From the NCBI RefSeq assembly GCF_007744675.1, contig NZ_CP036269.1, positions 7,385,917 through 7,449,916 of the forward strand: a DNA stretch of 64,000 bases, read 5' to 3'. This DNA is from Gimesia alba (GTDB taxonomy: Bacteria > Planctomycetota > Planctomycetia > Planctomycetales > Planctomycetaceae). Shown one piece after another: positions 10,453-20,152 of this stretch; the stretch's first letter is position 1, and each line of letters opens with the position of its first letter. A program made the translations under genes and the position numbers. Under the pieces are notes generated by a model. The model did not search any database and had not been told where the DNA came from. It saw only the letters and a list, made by a program, of their open reading frames with translations.

Positions 10453-11799
10453 ATGCTGAAGCTTTTCCCACAAAAAGTTTCCAATTGTGAGACCGGTAGC
10501 CGACGTCAATTTCTTTTAGAAGTTGGTGCACTCAGCGCATTTGGAATCACCCTCGATTCCATGATGCGAGGTCAGGCGCATGCTTCCAACAGTGAGTCTG
10601 GTGCGCTGGCAGATCCATCGAATGACACCAACTGCATCCTGATCTGGACACGTGGTGGAACGAGCCATCACGACACCTTCGATCCCAAACCGAATGCTTC
10701 CGCCGATGTGCGTGGCGATTTTTCAGCCATCAGCACCGCACTGCCCGGTTATCAGTTTTCTGATCAACTGCCGCTATTTGCAAAACATGCCAACGAATTC
10801 ACCATCATGCGGAACCTGAATCCACGAAACGGATCACACTCCACCGCTGATGCCTTCATGCTGTCGGGACACAAATTCAATGCATCCGTCACGTACCCCT
10901 GCTATGGCGCCGTGATTGCAAAGACCAAAGGTTTCAAAACCAACATCCCGCCTCACATTCAAATCGGGAATAACGTCGACCGACGCTTCAATGGCGGACT
11001 GGGTGGTTATCTGGGATTACAATACAACCCGTTCGAAATTCCCGGTGATCCGAATGCGAAAAACTTCACCGTACGTGATATCTCTCCGCCGTCGGGGATC
11101 ACCATCGATCGCCTGAAACGACGCCAGCAGGCACTCCAGGCCATCGATACCCTGCAACGACAGGCCGACCAAAATCAAAATGCCTTTGAAGCGTCTGACG
11201 CTCACTATCAGAACGCCTTCAGTATGATCACTTCTGCTGACACACAAAAGGCTTTTGACCTGACTGAAGAATCGGACAAAACCCGTGACAATTATGGACG
11301 TCACTACCTGGGCCAAAGCTGTCTTCTGGCCCGCCGTCTGATTGAATCGGGATCACGCTTCGTCACCGTCAGCAGTGGTGGCTGGGATACCCATACGAAT
11401 AACTTCAAATCATTGAAAAGATCATTACCTCCCTTTGACCGGGCTCTGACTTCACTGGTTCTCGATTTGAAACAGCGAGGCATGCTGGATAACACACTCG
11501 TCGTCTGGTTGACCGACTTCGGACGGACTCCTGTCATCAACTCAGCAGCCGGCCGAGACCACTGGGCCACCGCTTCTACGATGATGATGATCGGTGCTGG
11601 CACTCCCGCGGGACAAATCGTCGGAGCCACCGATGACATCGGTTCGCGTCCGGTTGGAAAAGAATACTATCCGCAAGACGTCGCGGCTTCCATTTATACC
11701 AAACTGGGAGTGAACCTGGATCATTACTTCATCTCTCCCGAAGATGGACGTCCTCTGATTATCAATGAGGGACAACCGATTCCGGAATTGATGGGTTAA
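10453..11799 (+). CDS. DUF1501 domain protein
   Basis: The N-terminus has a twin-arginine-like signal (SRRQFLLEVGALSAFG), so export in folded form is likely. The body matches DUF1501, a family related to the alkaline phosphatase/sulfatase fold: CILIWTRGGTSHHDTFDPKP near the start, RNLNPRNGSHSTADAFMLSG in the middle, and GGWDTHTNNF and WLTDFGRTPVIN with GRDHWATAS near the end. At 448 residues it has family length. It pairs with the divergent DUF1549/DUF1553 gene, as in most planctomycetes, and the two products are believed to work together in the periplasm. The PPC-domain gene follows 108 bp downstream in the same direction and may share the transcript. Confidence 0.93.
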   Translation: MLKLFPQKVSNCETGSRRQFLLEVGALSAFGITLDSMMRGQAHASNSESGALADPSNDTNCILIWTRGGTSHHDTFDPKPNASADVRGDFSAISTALPGYQFSDQLPLFAKHANEFTIMRNLNPRNGSHSTADAFMLSGHKFNASVTYPCYGAVIAKTKGFKTNIPPHIQIGNNVDRRFNGGLGGYLGLQYNPFEIPGDPNAKNFTVRDISPPSGITIDRLKRRQQALQAIDTLQRQADQNQNAFEASDAHYQNAFSMITSADTQKAFDLTEESDKTRDNYGRHYLGQSCLLARRLIESGSRFVTVSSGGWDTHTNNFKSLKRSLPPFDRALTSLVLDLKQRGMLDNTLVVWLTDFGRTPVINSAAGRDHWATASTMMMIGAGTPAGQIVGATDDIGSRPVGKEYYPQDVAASIYTKLGVNLDHYFISPEDGRPLIINEGQPIPELMG

Positions 11800-11827
11800 G
11801 TTCCACGAACTCCTCACTCATTCAACA

Positions 11828-11872
11828 GTGATCGCCCCTCTGGACGTGACGTTCAAAGGGGCATCGCTTTAT
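11828..11872 (+). terminator. possible weak terminator hairpin
   Basis: GCCCCT and AGGGGC can pair across about 20 nt after the DUF1501 stop. No long T run follows, so it could equally be an RNA-processing or attenuator hairpin before the next gene. Confidence 0.3.
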
Positions 11873-11907
11873 CAGGCACTCTATTTGATCTCATTCAGGA
11901 CAAACCG

Positions 11908-14091
11908 ATGCGCTGCATAGCTTATTCATTACTGACTCTGAGCCTGTTCTTCTCAACATCAACTCCGTCTAAAGCGGCCGATGAAAAGAAAACTCCGCCG
12001 CCGTCAAAAATCGGTTTTCGGCAACTGGTCGCATTTAAACCGGCTGCGGTTCAACAAGGAGATAAGCGAACAATCCAGCTGCATACCAGCTACACTCTGG
12101 ATGGAACACACTCTGTCTTCTTTGATCAGCCCGGCATCAAGATGACGTTTACGGAACCCAAGCCCAAAGCTGCGCCCCGACGCGGCCGCGGCTCGGTCGG
12201 CACCCCGTTTGCTTTCGACATCGAAGTTCCTAAAGATCAGCCCACACGAATTTATGAATGCCGCGTTGCCACAGAGCAAGCGGTTTCCAGCGTCACCCAT
12301 TTGCTGGTTACACCGTATCCCGTCATCGAAGAAGTCGAAAAGAAAGACAACAACAGCTTCGATACTGCCCAGGTCGTCACAGTTCCTTCCACGGTCTGTG
12401 GTATCTGTGAAAAATCAGAAGATCTCGACTGCTATAAATTCACCGGTAAAAAAGGGCAGGAAATCACGATCCAGGTCTACGCACAACGCGTTACCGAAGC
12501 GATTCACACCATGCAGACGTCCGGCGTCTATCTGATGGATTCCATTCTGACTTTATACGGACCGCAAAAACAAATCATCGCCCAGAACGATAACTTCGTT
12601 AAATCCGATTCACTGATCACGTTCACGCTACCCGCAGACGGCGAATACGTCTTTGAAATCCGTGATGCCCGTTATGTCGGATCCGGAAAATATGCCTACT
12701 GCATCGAAGTCAGTGACACGCCTTTCGTGTACCACACCATGCCCCTGGCTGTTCAGAAAGGAAAAACCACTGAAGTTGCCTTACAGGGACATGCCTTGAA
12801 AGGCCAGACCAAAGCCACGTTGTCTGCTGCCGACGCCAAAGAAACCGGCTGGACGAAACGAACCCTCAAGACACCCGCCGGCGAAACCAATGCTGTCTGG
12901 ACACTGATCAGCGACGATCCCCAGGTAACAGCGCCCGGCACAAATATCTCGACCAAGACTGCTTTCCCGCTGACACTGCCTGTTGGCGTCAGCGCCCAGC
13001 TCAGTGAGCCCGAACAGATTCACTACTACTCGTTCAAAGCCAAAAAAGATCAATACTACTTTTTCAAATTGATGTCCAATCGCATCGAGCTGCCCCTCGA
13101 CTGCGTCATGCAAGTCTACGACACCAAAGGCAAAGCACAACGGATCTACATCAACGGCGGTGCAAATACTGAAGCCGACGACGGCCTGAAAACCAAAGAC
13201 GCCGAGTTCTACTTTCAAGCACCCGCTGATGCAGAATACTACGTCACCGTTCGGGATCTGCATGATCGTGGCGGTCAGCGGTTTACTTACCACCTGTCTG
13301 CACAACCCAGTGGCCCGGAATTTGAAGTTCACGGCGAATATTATTATGCACAAATTGCACCGGGGACCAACATGCTCTGGTTTGCCAAAGTCAAACGTTT
13401 GAACGGCTTCGACGGCCCGATTGAAATGAACATTGAAGGGCTCCCTAAAGGGGTCACATTAGAACCGGTCACTCTGCCTCCGGGCGTGAATGATTGTGGC
13501 CTGATTTTAAAAGCCGCCAAGGATGCCCCCATCAACGCATCGCTCGTGAAAATCACCGGAACAGCCAAAGTCCCCGGCCCCGATGGAAAAGAACGCGAAA
13601 TCGTACGCGAAGGCCACATCACCTGTGAAATTCAATCCGGCGGCGGCGGACAGGCACGCTGGCCAATTCATACGTCGATCGTCGGTGTCACTAAACCACT
13701 CGACCTGCTGGAAGTCACCGCGACCCCCAGCGAAATAAAATTGAAGCCCGGCGAATCGGCGGAAATCAAAGTCAAAATCAAACGGAGTGAAGTCTATAAG
13801 GATCCGGTCACACTCGCGACTTCCTTTATGTACTTCAGATCAAAATTTGGAGAACAACTGCCTCCCGGCGTGACACTCTCCAAGAAGAGCAAAACCCGTC
13901 TGGCCGGCGATACGCTGGAAGGCACACTGATCATTGAAGCGTCGGACAAAGCGAAGCCCATCAAACGCTTCCCGTTCGCCGCGATGGCCCGGGTTGGGAT
14001 CACATTCTCGATTACGACCAACTATGCATCGAATGTGCTTTATCTGACGATCACTGATTCTGAAGGAAAAGACAAACTGGCCAAAAAATAG
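11908..14091 (+). CDS. exported protein with PPC-like domains
   Basis: A signal peptide (MRCIAYSLLTLSLFFSTSTPSKA) leads into a 700-residue beta-rich protein. Residues about 140-235 form a bacterial pre-peptidase C-terminal (PPC)-like domain: DNNSFDTAQVV, then LDCYKFTGKKGQEITIQVYA, then GSGKYAYCIEVSDTPF. A second copy of the same pattern occurs around residues 340-460 (QIHYYSFKAKKDQYYFFKLM and DRGGQRFTYHLSAQPSGPEF). The C-terminal part looks Ig-like. No catalytic domain is visible, so it may bind carbohydrate or protein partners. It is placed behind DUF1501, a common planctomycete arrangement, and 69 bp before the DUF1570 gene. Confidence 0.8.
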   Translation: MRCIAYSLLTLSLFFSTSTPSKAADEKKTPPPSKIGFRQLVAFKPAAVQQGDKRTIQLHTSYTLDGTHSVFFDQPGIKMTFTEPKPKAAPRRGRGSVGTPFAFDIEVPKDQPTRIYECRVATEQAVSSVTHLLVTPYPVIEEVEKKDNNSFDTAQVVTVPSTVCGICEKSEDLDCYKFTGKKGQEITIQVYAQRVTEAIHTMQTSGVYLMDSILTLYGPQKQIIAQNDNFVKSDSLITFTLPADGEYVFEIRDARYVGSGKYAYCIEVSDTPFVYHTMPLAVQKGKTTEVALQGHALKGQTKATLSAADAKETGWTKRTLKTPAGETNAVWTLISDDPQVTAPGTNISTKTAFPLTLPVGVSAQLSEPEQIHYYSFKAKKDQYYFFKLMSNRIELPLDCVMQVYDTKGKAQRIYINGGANTEADDGLKTKDAEFYFQAPADAEYYVTVRDLHDRGGQRFTYHLSAQPSGPEFEVHGEYYYAQIAPGTNMLWFAKVKRLNGFDGPIEMNIEGLPKGVTLEPVTLPPGVNDCGLILKAAKDAPINASLVKITGTAKVPGPDGKEREIVREGHITCEIQSGGGGQARWPIHTSIVGVTKPLDLLEVTATPSEIKLKPGESAEIKVKIKRSEVYKDPVTLATSFMYFRSKFGEQLPPGVTLSKKSKTRLAGDTLEGTLIIEASDKAKPIKRFPFAAMARVGITFSITTNYASNVLYLTITDSEGKDKLAKK

Positions 14092-14160
14092 GGATCGACT
14101 TCTGCCCCTCTCCCCCCTATTCTGGAAGTATCCGGTTCACTTCTGCGCAGAAAGTCTAAC

Positions 14161-15387
14161 ATGGTGTGGAGAGAGTTGAAAACAAAGTCAGTGCTGTCCT
14201 GCATTTCGCGTGCGCTGACTGTTTCTCTCCTCTGCCTTTGTTTCCCACAAGTAAGCTGCCTGACATACGCGCAAGATTCCACAAAACCGGACTCAACCGC
14301 AAAACCAGAACAGCAGCTCTACGAATTCACTTTCATCGACGCGCAACAACAGACGCAGACCATCCAGGCCGCTCAAGTCCTTGAAGCCCAGGATGGGGGC
14401 GTGGTGATGTTGACTCGCGACGGGCGCTTACTGACGGCGACTCCAGAACAGCTCAAACAGAAAAAACAGCTCGATCAACCGTTTACCCCTCTCACGCACG
14501 CTGAACTCGAACAGCAATTGAAAGCGGAGTTCGGCCCTGATTTCACAATCACGCATACCAAACATTTCACCATCTGCAGCCAGGCCGGAAAACGATATTC
14601 AAAATGGTGCAGTTATCTGTTCGAGCGCTTATATAACGTGCTTCACAATTACTGGGACAGCAAAGAACAGCCGCTGCACGATCCCGAAGTCCCGTTAATC
14701 GCCGTCATCTTTAAAGATCGCGCCAACTTCGAACAATACGCCAGCCAGATTCTCGGTGCAGGCACATCCGCCACGCACGGCTTTTATTCGATTCAGTCAA
14801 ACCGAATGGTGCTTTATGATTTAACCGCCGCACCGAATGAACGTCCCGCGTTCACCGATGCCGACATTCTGAAAAAATTACGGAAGTCGCCGTTCAACAT
14901 GGCGACCATTATCCATGAATGCACGCATCAGATCGCCTTCAATATCGGCCTGCATACCCGTTTCGCCGATAATCCACTCTGGCTCACCGAAGGCATGGCC
15001 ACCTATTTCGAAACACCCGACCTGCGCAGTAAAACCGGCTGGCGCACGGTGGGCAAGCCGAATCCCTGGCGACTCACTCAATTCCAGAACTACGCCCGCT
15101 CCCGCAGACCCACCAATTCTCTGCAGACGCTGATTGCCTCTGATGAACGATTTCAGAATGCGGAAACCGTTCTCGACACGTACGCAGAAGCCTGGGCATT
15201 TTCCTACTTCCTCATCAAAACCAAACGCAGGCTATACGAAGAGTATCTGCATCGGATCGCCGCCAGAAAACCGCTCATCTGGTCCACTCCTGAAGAACGC
15301 CTCAAAGAATTTCGATCGGTGTTCGGCGCTGATCTGCGACGCCTCGATCAGCAATTTCTCAAATACATGCGACAAATCAGCCGCTAA
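14161..15387 (+). CDS. DUF1570 gluzincin-like metalloprotease homologue
   Basis: After a signal peptide ending near the Ala of SCLTYA, the protein carries the DUF1570 fold. A zinc site is clear: HECTH at residues 252-256, and a third ligand Glu at about 277 in WLTEGMATYFE, which is the gluzincin arrangement. The region before it (FTICSQAGKRYSKWCSYLFERLY, with the cell-surface-like AVIFKDRANFEQYA) matches the family. It is 408 residues and likely periplasmic. It may be transcribed with the preceding genes. Substrate is unknown. Confidence 0.85.
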   Translation: MVWRELKTKSVLSCISRALTVSLLCLCFPQVSCLTYAQDSTKPDSTAKPEQQLYEFTFIDAQQQTQTIQAAQVLEAQDGGVVMLTRDGRLLTATPEQLKQKKQLDQPFTPLTHAELEQQLKAEFGPDFTITHTKHFTICSQAGKRYSKWCSYLFERLYNVLHNYWDSKEQPLHDPEVPLIAVIFKDRANFEQYASQILGAGTSATHGFYSIQSNRMVLYDLTAAPNERPAFTDADILKKLRKSPFNMATIIHECTHQIAFNIGLHTRFADNPLWLTEGMATYFETPDLRSKTGWRTVGKPNPWRLTQFQNYARSRRPTNSLQTLIASDERFQNAETVLDTYAEAWAFSYFLIKTKRRLYEEYLHRIAARKPLIWSTPEERLKEFRSVFGADLRRLDQQFLKYMRQISR

Positions 15388-15535
15388 TCACGGTTTTTCT
15401 CTTTGCATCATTCCCGTTTCCCAGTATCGTTGCGCATACGCGGCTTGAACGGAGCAGCGTGTTTTGGGCTCATTTTCTGCGGCAATTTCAAACCGGTTCG
15501 CGCGTCATCGCACTCAGCATATAAGGGCATCCTCC

Positions 15536-16723
15536 ATGTCGACTCCCCTGCAACCTTCAGATGAACAAGCCAAGGTGATCACTGGCTGCTTAATGCTGCT
15601 CTCCATCATCGCGCTCGCGTTTGTGTTTTACATTACGAAAGCAGTCTTGATTCCGTTCGTCATTGCTATTTTCATCGTCACCATTTTTACCCCTTTGGTC
15701 GATTTACTTGTCTTGAAATGGAAAATGCCACACATCGTGGCGATTTCTGCCACGCTGCTACTGGTCCTCTCCATCGGCTTTCTCATTTGCCTGACCTTGA
15801 TTTATTCGACCCAACAAGTGATCGCTAAAGCGGAAACCCAGTACAGCGAAAAGCTGGGAATTTTTATTCAGTCGATGTTCGAAACGGTCAAAGAAGTCGA
15901 GAGTCCGCAGCAGAAAACAGACACGGAAGCCATCGAATCCGCCGCGCCGGAAATTAGCACACCCCAAACAGCTCCCGCCTCTGACACACAACCTGTGGAA
16001 GCCAAAAAACCGGAAACGGGCTGGTTTGGGAAAATGGGAATCAACCTGAATGTCCTGCAGGACCAGATCACGGACTACATGAAAAACGCACTCCGAACCA
16101 TCGCCATCGGCACGATGCAGACCGCCTTGAACTTCACGACGACTTCCTTTTTCGTCGCGATCTTCGTGATCTTTCTCCTCGCAGGCCGGAATCCCGAGGC
16201 GGTCGTCCAGAATGTGATTTACCGGGAAATCGAACAGAAAATCCGCAGCTACATTTCCACCAAACTGATCATCTCGCTGATTACCAGTGTCCTGGTGGGA
16301 GTCACGCTGTCCCTGTTCGGCCTGGAACTCGCACTCGTTTTCGCGATCCTGACCTTCCTGCTCAACTTCATTCCTTCGATCGGTTCGATCATTGCCACAC
16401 TGCTGCCGATTCCCGTCGCCTTTGCCCAATTCTCGGACAGCCCCTGGACCATCGCCGCCGTCATCCTGATTCCGGGCGGCATCCAGATGGTCATCGGAAA
16501 TGCCATCGAGCCCAAAATCATGGGCGAAGGCCTGCAGTTGCACCCCGTTACCGTTCTACTGGCACTTTCGTTCTGGACACTGCTCTGGGGGCCCATTGGT
16601 GCGATCCTCGCCGTCCCGATCACCGCCGCCATCCGAATTGTGCTGATGCGATTCGAATCCGGACAAACCGCCGGCAACTTGCTGGCGGGCATCCTGCCCG
16701 GCGAATCGACGTCGGTAGCGTAG
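15536..16723 (+). CDS. AI-2E family (PerM/YdiK-type) transporter
   Basis: I take the ATG at 15,536, which follows AAGGG, over the upstream in-frame Met at 15,464 whose extension looks like leader sequence. The protein is 395 residues with about eight membrane segments. It has the family's early AFVFYITKAVLIPFVIAIFI segment, a cytoplasmic or periplasmic linker rich in Glu, Pro and Ala (about residues 120-165), and the characteristic late block FLLNFIPSIGSIIATLLPIP followed by GNAIEPKIMGEGLQLHPVTV. The family includes the proposed autoinducer-2 exporter and sodium/proton antiporters; the substrate here is unknown. It sits in the inner membrane. Confidence 0.88.
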   Translation: MSTPLQPSDEQAKVITGCLMLLSIIALAFVFYITKAVLIPFVIAIFIVTIFTPLVDLLVLKWKMPHIVAISATLLLVLSIGFLICLTLIYSTQQVIAKAETQYSEKLGIFIQSMFETVKEVESPQQKTDTEAIESAAPEISTPQTAPASDTQPVEAKKPETGWFGKMGINLNVLQDQITDYMKNALRTIAIGTMQTALNFTTTSFFVAIFVIFLLAGRNPEAVVQNVIYREIEQKIRSYISTKLIISLITSVLVGVTLSLFGLELALVFAILTFLLNFIPSIGSIIATLLPIPVAFAQFSDSPWTIAAVILIPGGIQMVIGNAIEPKIMGEGLQLHPVTVLLALSFWTLLWGPIGAILAVPITAAIRIVLMRFESGQTAGNLLAGILPGESTSVA

Positions 16724-17274
16724 TCAAAGGGGGCGACACTTGACTGTATTGCAAAAATTACCCGCAGGGCGTTAGCCCCGGTTGAATGCTGCTTTGCAAA
16801 TAGCGGTTCGAACCACCCAGAACACCCTGGCTCCTGGTGATCTTCGGGCAGTCATATCAAAAATGGCGGCTCGCGCCGTACCGCTCATGGGTTGGTTTCC
16901 CTCTTCATATTACGGTGGCGTGTGCCACTGATCATTTAACATACAAGTCAGCGTGAACTGTCTACCTCCCGCTCGCTGCGCTCGGCCCGAATTGCATTCG
17001 GGCCTATCTATGAAGAACATCTTGTCAAGTGATATTATTCTTTGCGCATGGATTCCTTTCTGAGACACAATCAAGCGGTACGCTCAACCATCTATTCGGG
17101 ATCGACCTCTATTTCAGGCCGTCGCCATTAAACATCCGTACGAAGAACGCCCCATTCACCCCGGCGAAGGTCGAAGAATGTTCCTCGCCTTCATAGGCCC
17201 GATCGGGGTCGTTCACACGTTACCAGTTGATTTTATCTCTCTTCAGATTCAAATTACCTTCCAGTCATTCTACT
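16724..17274. other. intergenic region downstream of the IS110 transposase
   Basis: About 550 bp. A perfect hairpin GGCCCGAA/TTCGGGCC lies at 16,984-17,004. A minus-strand coding remnant lies at 17,109-17,216 (separate entry). The rest (GGGCGTTAGCCC near 16,770 and GTGGCGTGTGCCAC near 16,917) resembles short extragenic palindromes. One end of the IS110 element must fall in the last 60 bp or so, but I cannot place it. Confidence 0.45.
17109..17216 (-). pseudogene. 3' remnant of an unidentified gene
   Basis: On the minus strand an open stretch from GTG at 17,216 to TAG at 17,109-17,111 reads NDPDRAYEGEEHSSTFAGV followed by NGAFFVRMFNGDGLK. It looks like the tail of a real protein rather than chance sequence, with no start of its own. 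It lies just downstream of the IS110 transposase on the same strand, so the element may have separated it from its 5' part. I do not recognise the family. Confidence 0.35.
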
Positions 17275-18294
17275 TTATGCAGGCTGGTGTGTTGCGGAGA
17301 ATGGTTCACCTGACTTCATGATTGCGACCATCATTCCCAGTAAACGCCGAGCAATGGCGACGATTGCTTTTTTGGATTTCAAACGTTTTTTCAATCGTTC
17401 ATAGATCGTTTTCCAGCGGGGAACTCGATAAACCAACTGCCACGCTGATTCTACCAGTGCCCAGCGTAAATGCCGGGAACCAGACTTTTCTATATGAAGC
17501 TCTTTACTCTTACCAGCACTTTCTCGTTGTCCTGGTGCCAGACCGGCATAGGCAACAACCTGTTTCTGAGAGTCGAAACGATCGATATCTGCAATTTCCG
17601 ACAACACGACTTCTGTTGTTACAAATCCGACTCCCGGAATACTCTGGAGCAGTTCCCGCTGGTGCCGTTCGCGAATCGGAGCAGTATTGGCGAATTCTTT
17701 CAGTGCCTGATTGGCTGCTTTCAATTGCTGACAAAAGAATTCCCATTCGGCGATCAATTGGTTCATGGAAAACCGGTCAGCCGCGGAAAGGTCATATGTC
17801 CTGACAAACTGCTGACCAGCCTTCGTAAACAGATCACGTCGATCTGCATTATGGTTACTTAAAATACGTCGTATCCGGTTTTTAACCGAAGTAATTCGTC
17901 GTTGAACTGTATTTCGCTGGCGGACCAGGCAACGGTGATCACGCTGTCGAGGTGTGGGGCGGTAAGAAGTGGGAATCATGCCGAGTGCTAAAAACTCGGC
18001 CAGGATTTGCGCGTCAAGACGGTCACTCTTTTGGGTAGACTCAGCAATGATCCGTAACTTGCCGGGGTGAGCTAGTAAGACCTTATCGGCCAGAGACTCA
18101 ATGAGTTTCACGAACCACTCGTGACTGGCTGTCGCTTCCACGACCGCACGAAAACAGCCCAATTCCTTAAAAAAAGCGACGATGGCAACTTCGTTGGCAC
18201 ACATTAGCCGTTTCCGTTTCAAGACGTTGCGATCTTTATCTACCACGCAGACTGTGATACTCTGTTTGTGAAGGTCGATGCCGGCAAAAAACAT
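17275..18294 (-). CDS. IS110-family transposase
   Basis: The start is the ATG at 18,294, preceded by AAAGGA at 8 nt. The N-terminal DEDD-type catalytic domain begins MFFAGIDLHKQSITVCVVDK, with Asp in GIDLHK, Glu in VVEATASHEW, and the KSDRLDAQILAEFL block. The C-terminal Transposase_20 domain, with its conserved serine, is recognised by LLQSIPGVGFVTTEVVLSEI and VVAYAGLAPGQRESAGKSKE. At 339 residues it is complete and intact. IS110 elements lack classical inverted repeats, and members use a bridge RNA encoded in a non-coding end to choose targets. The element ends cannot be set from this copy alone. The hairpin repeat shared with 7335-7396 lies about 110 bp upstream. Confidence 0.92.
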   Translation of the reverse strand: MFFAGIDLHKQSITVCVVDKDRNVLKRKRLMCANEVAIVAFFKELGCFRAVVEATASHEWFVKLIESLADKVLLAHPGKLRIIAESTQKSDRLDAQILAEFLALGMIPTSYRPTPRQRDHRCLVRQRNTVQRRITSVKNRIRRILSNHNADRRDLFTKAGQQFVRTYDLSAADRFSMNQLIAEWEFFCQQLKAANQALKEFANTAPIRERHQRELLQSIPGVGFVTTEVVLSEIADIDRFDSQKQVVAYAGLAPGQRESAGKSKELHIEKSGSRHLRWALVESAWQLVYRVPRWKTIYERLKKRLKSKKAIVAIARRLLGMMVAIMKSGEPFSATHQPA

Positions 18295-18396
18295 GAGTGG
18301 TTCCTTTCTTTTGTGGAAACAAGGTTGAGAAATAACTATGTTTACCACGCGTTAAAGAATACCACCACCGGCTCGACCTTCTTTCATAGTTTCACC

Positions 18397-18470
18397 CCCT
18401 AGTAGGGTTGATTGAGAACAGTTCTGCGACTTCACATTCACCGTTGGACAAGCCAACGGTGCCACCCGCC
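18397..18470. repeat. dispersed hairpin repeat, second copy
   Basis: The segment from GGTTGATTGAGAACAGTTC to the end of CACCGTTGG-ACAAG-CCAACGGTG is a near copy of 7335-7396, with four or so base changes. The palindrome has a 9-bp stem and 5-nt loop. It sits between the IS110 transposase and the 3' end of the beta-helix gene. Confidence 0.7.
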
Positions 18471-18532
18471 GCTGGTCTGTTTTTCGTGTCCGTTCGTGTT
18501 TTTCGTGGTAGTAAAACACGCGGGCGTGTGAC

Positions 18533-19981
18533 TCACTCCAACATCAGATTATTCGTCGCGGCCGTCCCCGGATCAATTTCAACAGCACCGGAGACCAGAT
18601 TATCGGTCACTTGGTTCTGCTGCCCGCCGGTCACGCGAATAGCGAAGTCGCCAACCGCTTCGGTAATCAGACAGTCGGAAATGCGGGACTGCCTGACGTT
18701 CTTCAGCAGGATGCCGCCGTTCTCGCATTCGCGTATTGAGCAGCTCGTGATATTCATCCGCTCGCAATTCTCTACAATCAAACCGGCGGGAACTTCCAGG
18801 GTGGACTTGATATTCAACGCGTTAAGCGTGCAGTCCTGACAGTCTTTGAAGACGTTCGCGTTTTTTGTGGGGGCTCGATAGTCGGGGTTGCGATCCAGCA
18901 GATTTGCGCCCAGCACGATGTACGAGGAATCTTCGACGAGCAGATTATGTTCGTAGGCCTGCCACAGGGTATTGCCGGTGATCGTGATGCCACGGGCATG
19001 CTTTAGATGAATATTTACGGCGACGTCGCTCATCGAATTGTCGGCGATCGCAAAGTTCCCGACCTTCCGTGGGTCCTGGGGGCCGTTACCGATAAACCGT
19101 ACGTTGGCTGAATCGGGCGCGTTGTTGGTATGCTGAATTGTGCAACCAAAGATCGCCCCTTCGCGTAGCGAGCCTTTCGAGATATCAAACAGAATATTCG
19201 CGGTCGGCGGCGTATCTTCACCCATGTTGCCTTCAATGTCACAATTGCCGATCTGAATGTTGCGGATTTCACTTTCGCGAACGACGATGCCCCCCTGCTT
19301 GTTGTAGCTGATATGCGAATCGGAAATGTTGACCTGATGCAGGTTCAGCTTATCCAGATAAATGCCCACTCCTTCATTCTGATACAGATGGCAATCGTCG
19401 ATGGCCACGTTCCGGTTGCGTTCAAAGAGGTGAATCCCATGCAGGGCGTTACGCACCACCAGCCGCGTAATTGTCATCTGCATCGTTTTGGTGGCGGTGA
19501 TCCCTATTGCTTCGGGGTGCTTGCCGACAATTTCGATGCCGTCGACCATCGGCGTTCGTTCTTTTTCCCAGACAACCGGCTGGACGGTTTTTGGGCTGGC
19601 GGTTCCGTTGTGTGTGCCAATAAAATGAAACGCCGGCCCTGCTCCTTCCATCAAAATCGTCGCAGTCCCATCTCCGGAAACGGAAGTTGGGCCCACTTTG
19701 TTGAGATCAATCACAATCGGTTTGGTGAAGCGATAGCGGCCTCGCGGAAACCGCAGCGAACCAACGGACGCATCGACCATTTTTTGAATCGCCGCCGTAT
19801 CGTCGGTTTTGCCATCCCCGCGCGCACCATAATCCAGTACTGTCTTGGACCTCGTGGACCGGCCGCCCTGCTGCGTCTGTTCCTGACTCAACACGCGATG
19901 AGAATCGGCGGGAGAAAATAGACAAAGACCAACCATTGCCAGTGTGATAAAACAAACGGAGGACAGGGTTCTCGGTTTCAT
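18533..19981 (-). CDS. exported right-handed parallel beta-helix protein
   Basis: A signal peptide (hydrophobic residues about 6-25) precedes the pectate-lyase-3 start block VLDYGARGDGKTDDTAAIQK (residues about 48-67), which is followed by LRFPRGRYRF. The next 350 residues are consecutive beta-helix coils, each about 22 residues with N/D-rich turns, for example IDDCHLYQNEGVGIYL, ISDSHISYNKQGGIVV and IGNCDIEGNMG. It is 482 residues. Such proteins are polysaccharide lyases, hydrolases or epimerases in the periplasm or outside the cell. I cannot see an established catalytic triad, so the activity is left open. Confidence 0.8.
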   Translation of the reverse strand: MKPRTLSSVCFITLAMVGLCLFSPADSHRVLSQEQTQQGGRSTRSKTVLDYGARGDGKTDDTAAIQKMVDASVGSLRFPRGRYRFTKPIVIDLNKVGPTSVSGDGTATILMEGAGPAFHFIGTHNGTASPKTVQPVVWEKERTPMVDGIEIVGKHPEAIGITATKTMQMTITRLVVRNALHGIHLFERNRNVAIDDCHLYQNEGVGIYLDKLNLHQVNISDSHISYNKQGGIVVRESEIRNIQIGNCDIEGNMGEDTPPTANILFDISKGSLREGAIFGCTIQHTNNAPDSANVRFIGNGPQDPRKVGNFAIADNSMSDVAVNIHLKHARGITITGNTLWQAYEHNLLVEDSSYIVLGANLLDRNPDYRAPTKNANVFKDCQDCTLNALNIKSTLEVPAGLIVENCERMNITSCSIRECENGGILLKNVRQSRISDCLITEAVGDFAIRVTGGQQNQVTDNLVSGAVEIDPGTAATNNLMLE

Positions 19982-20152
19982 AGGGATGACCTTACAATTC
20001 TGGATTATTTCAGGCAGGAAATCGAAGGCCCCGATGACAAGCTCAATATTTAACGAACCTTACAAAAGGGCTCCCTGAGTCTAAGCTAGTCGCGATAGAG
20101 GATCAACCGTGGTGCGTGAGAAAATGCCGCAGTCATTCCGCGGACAGATACT

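Noticed and set aside
15758-16543. Long minus-strand ORF (261 codons)
   Set aside because: Antisense of the transporter gene; its composition follows the membrane protein on the other strand.
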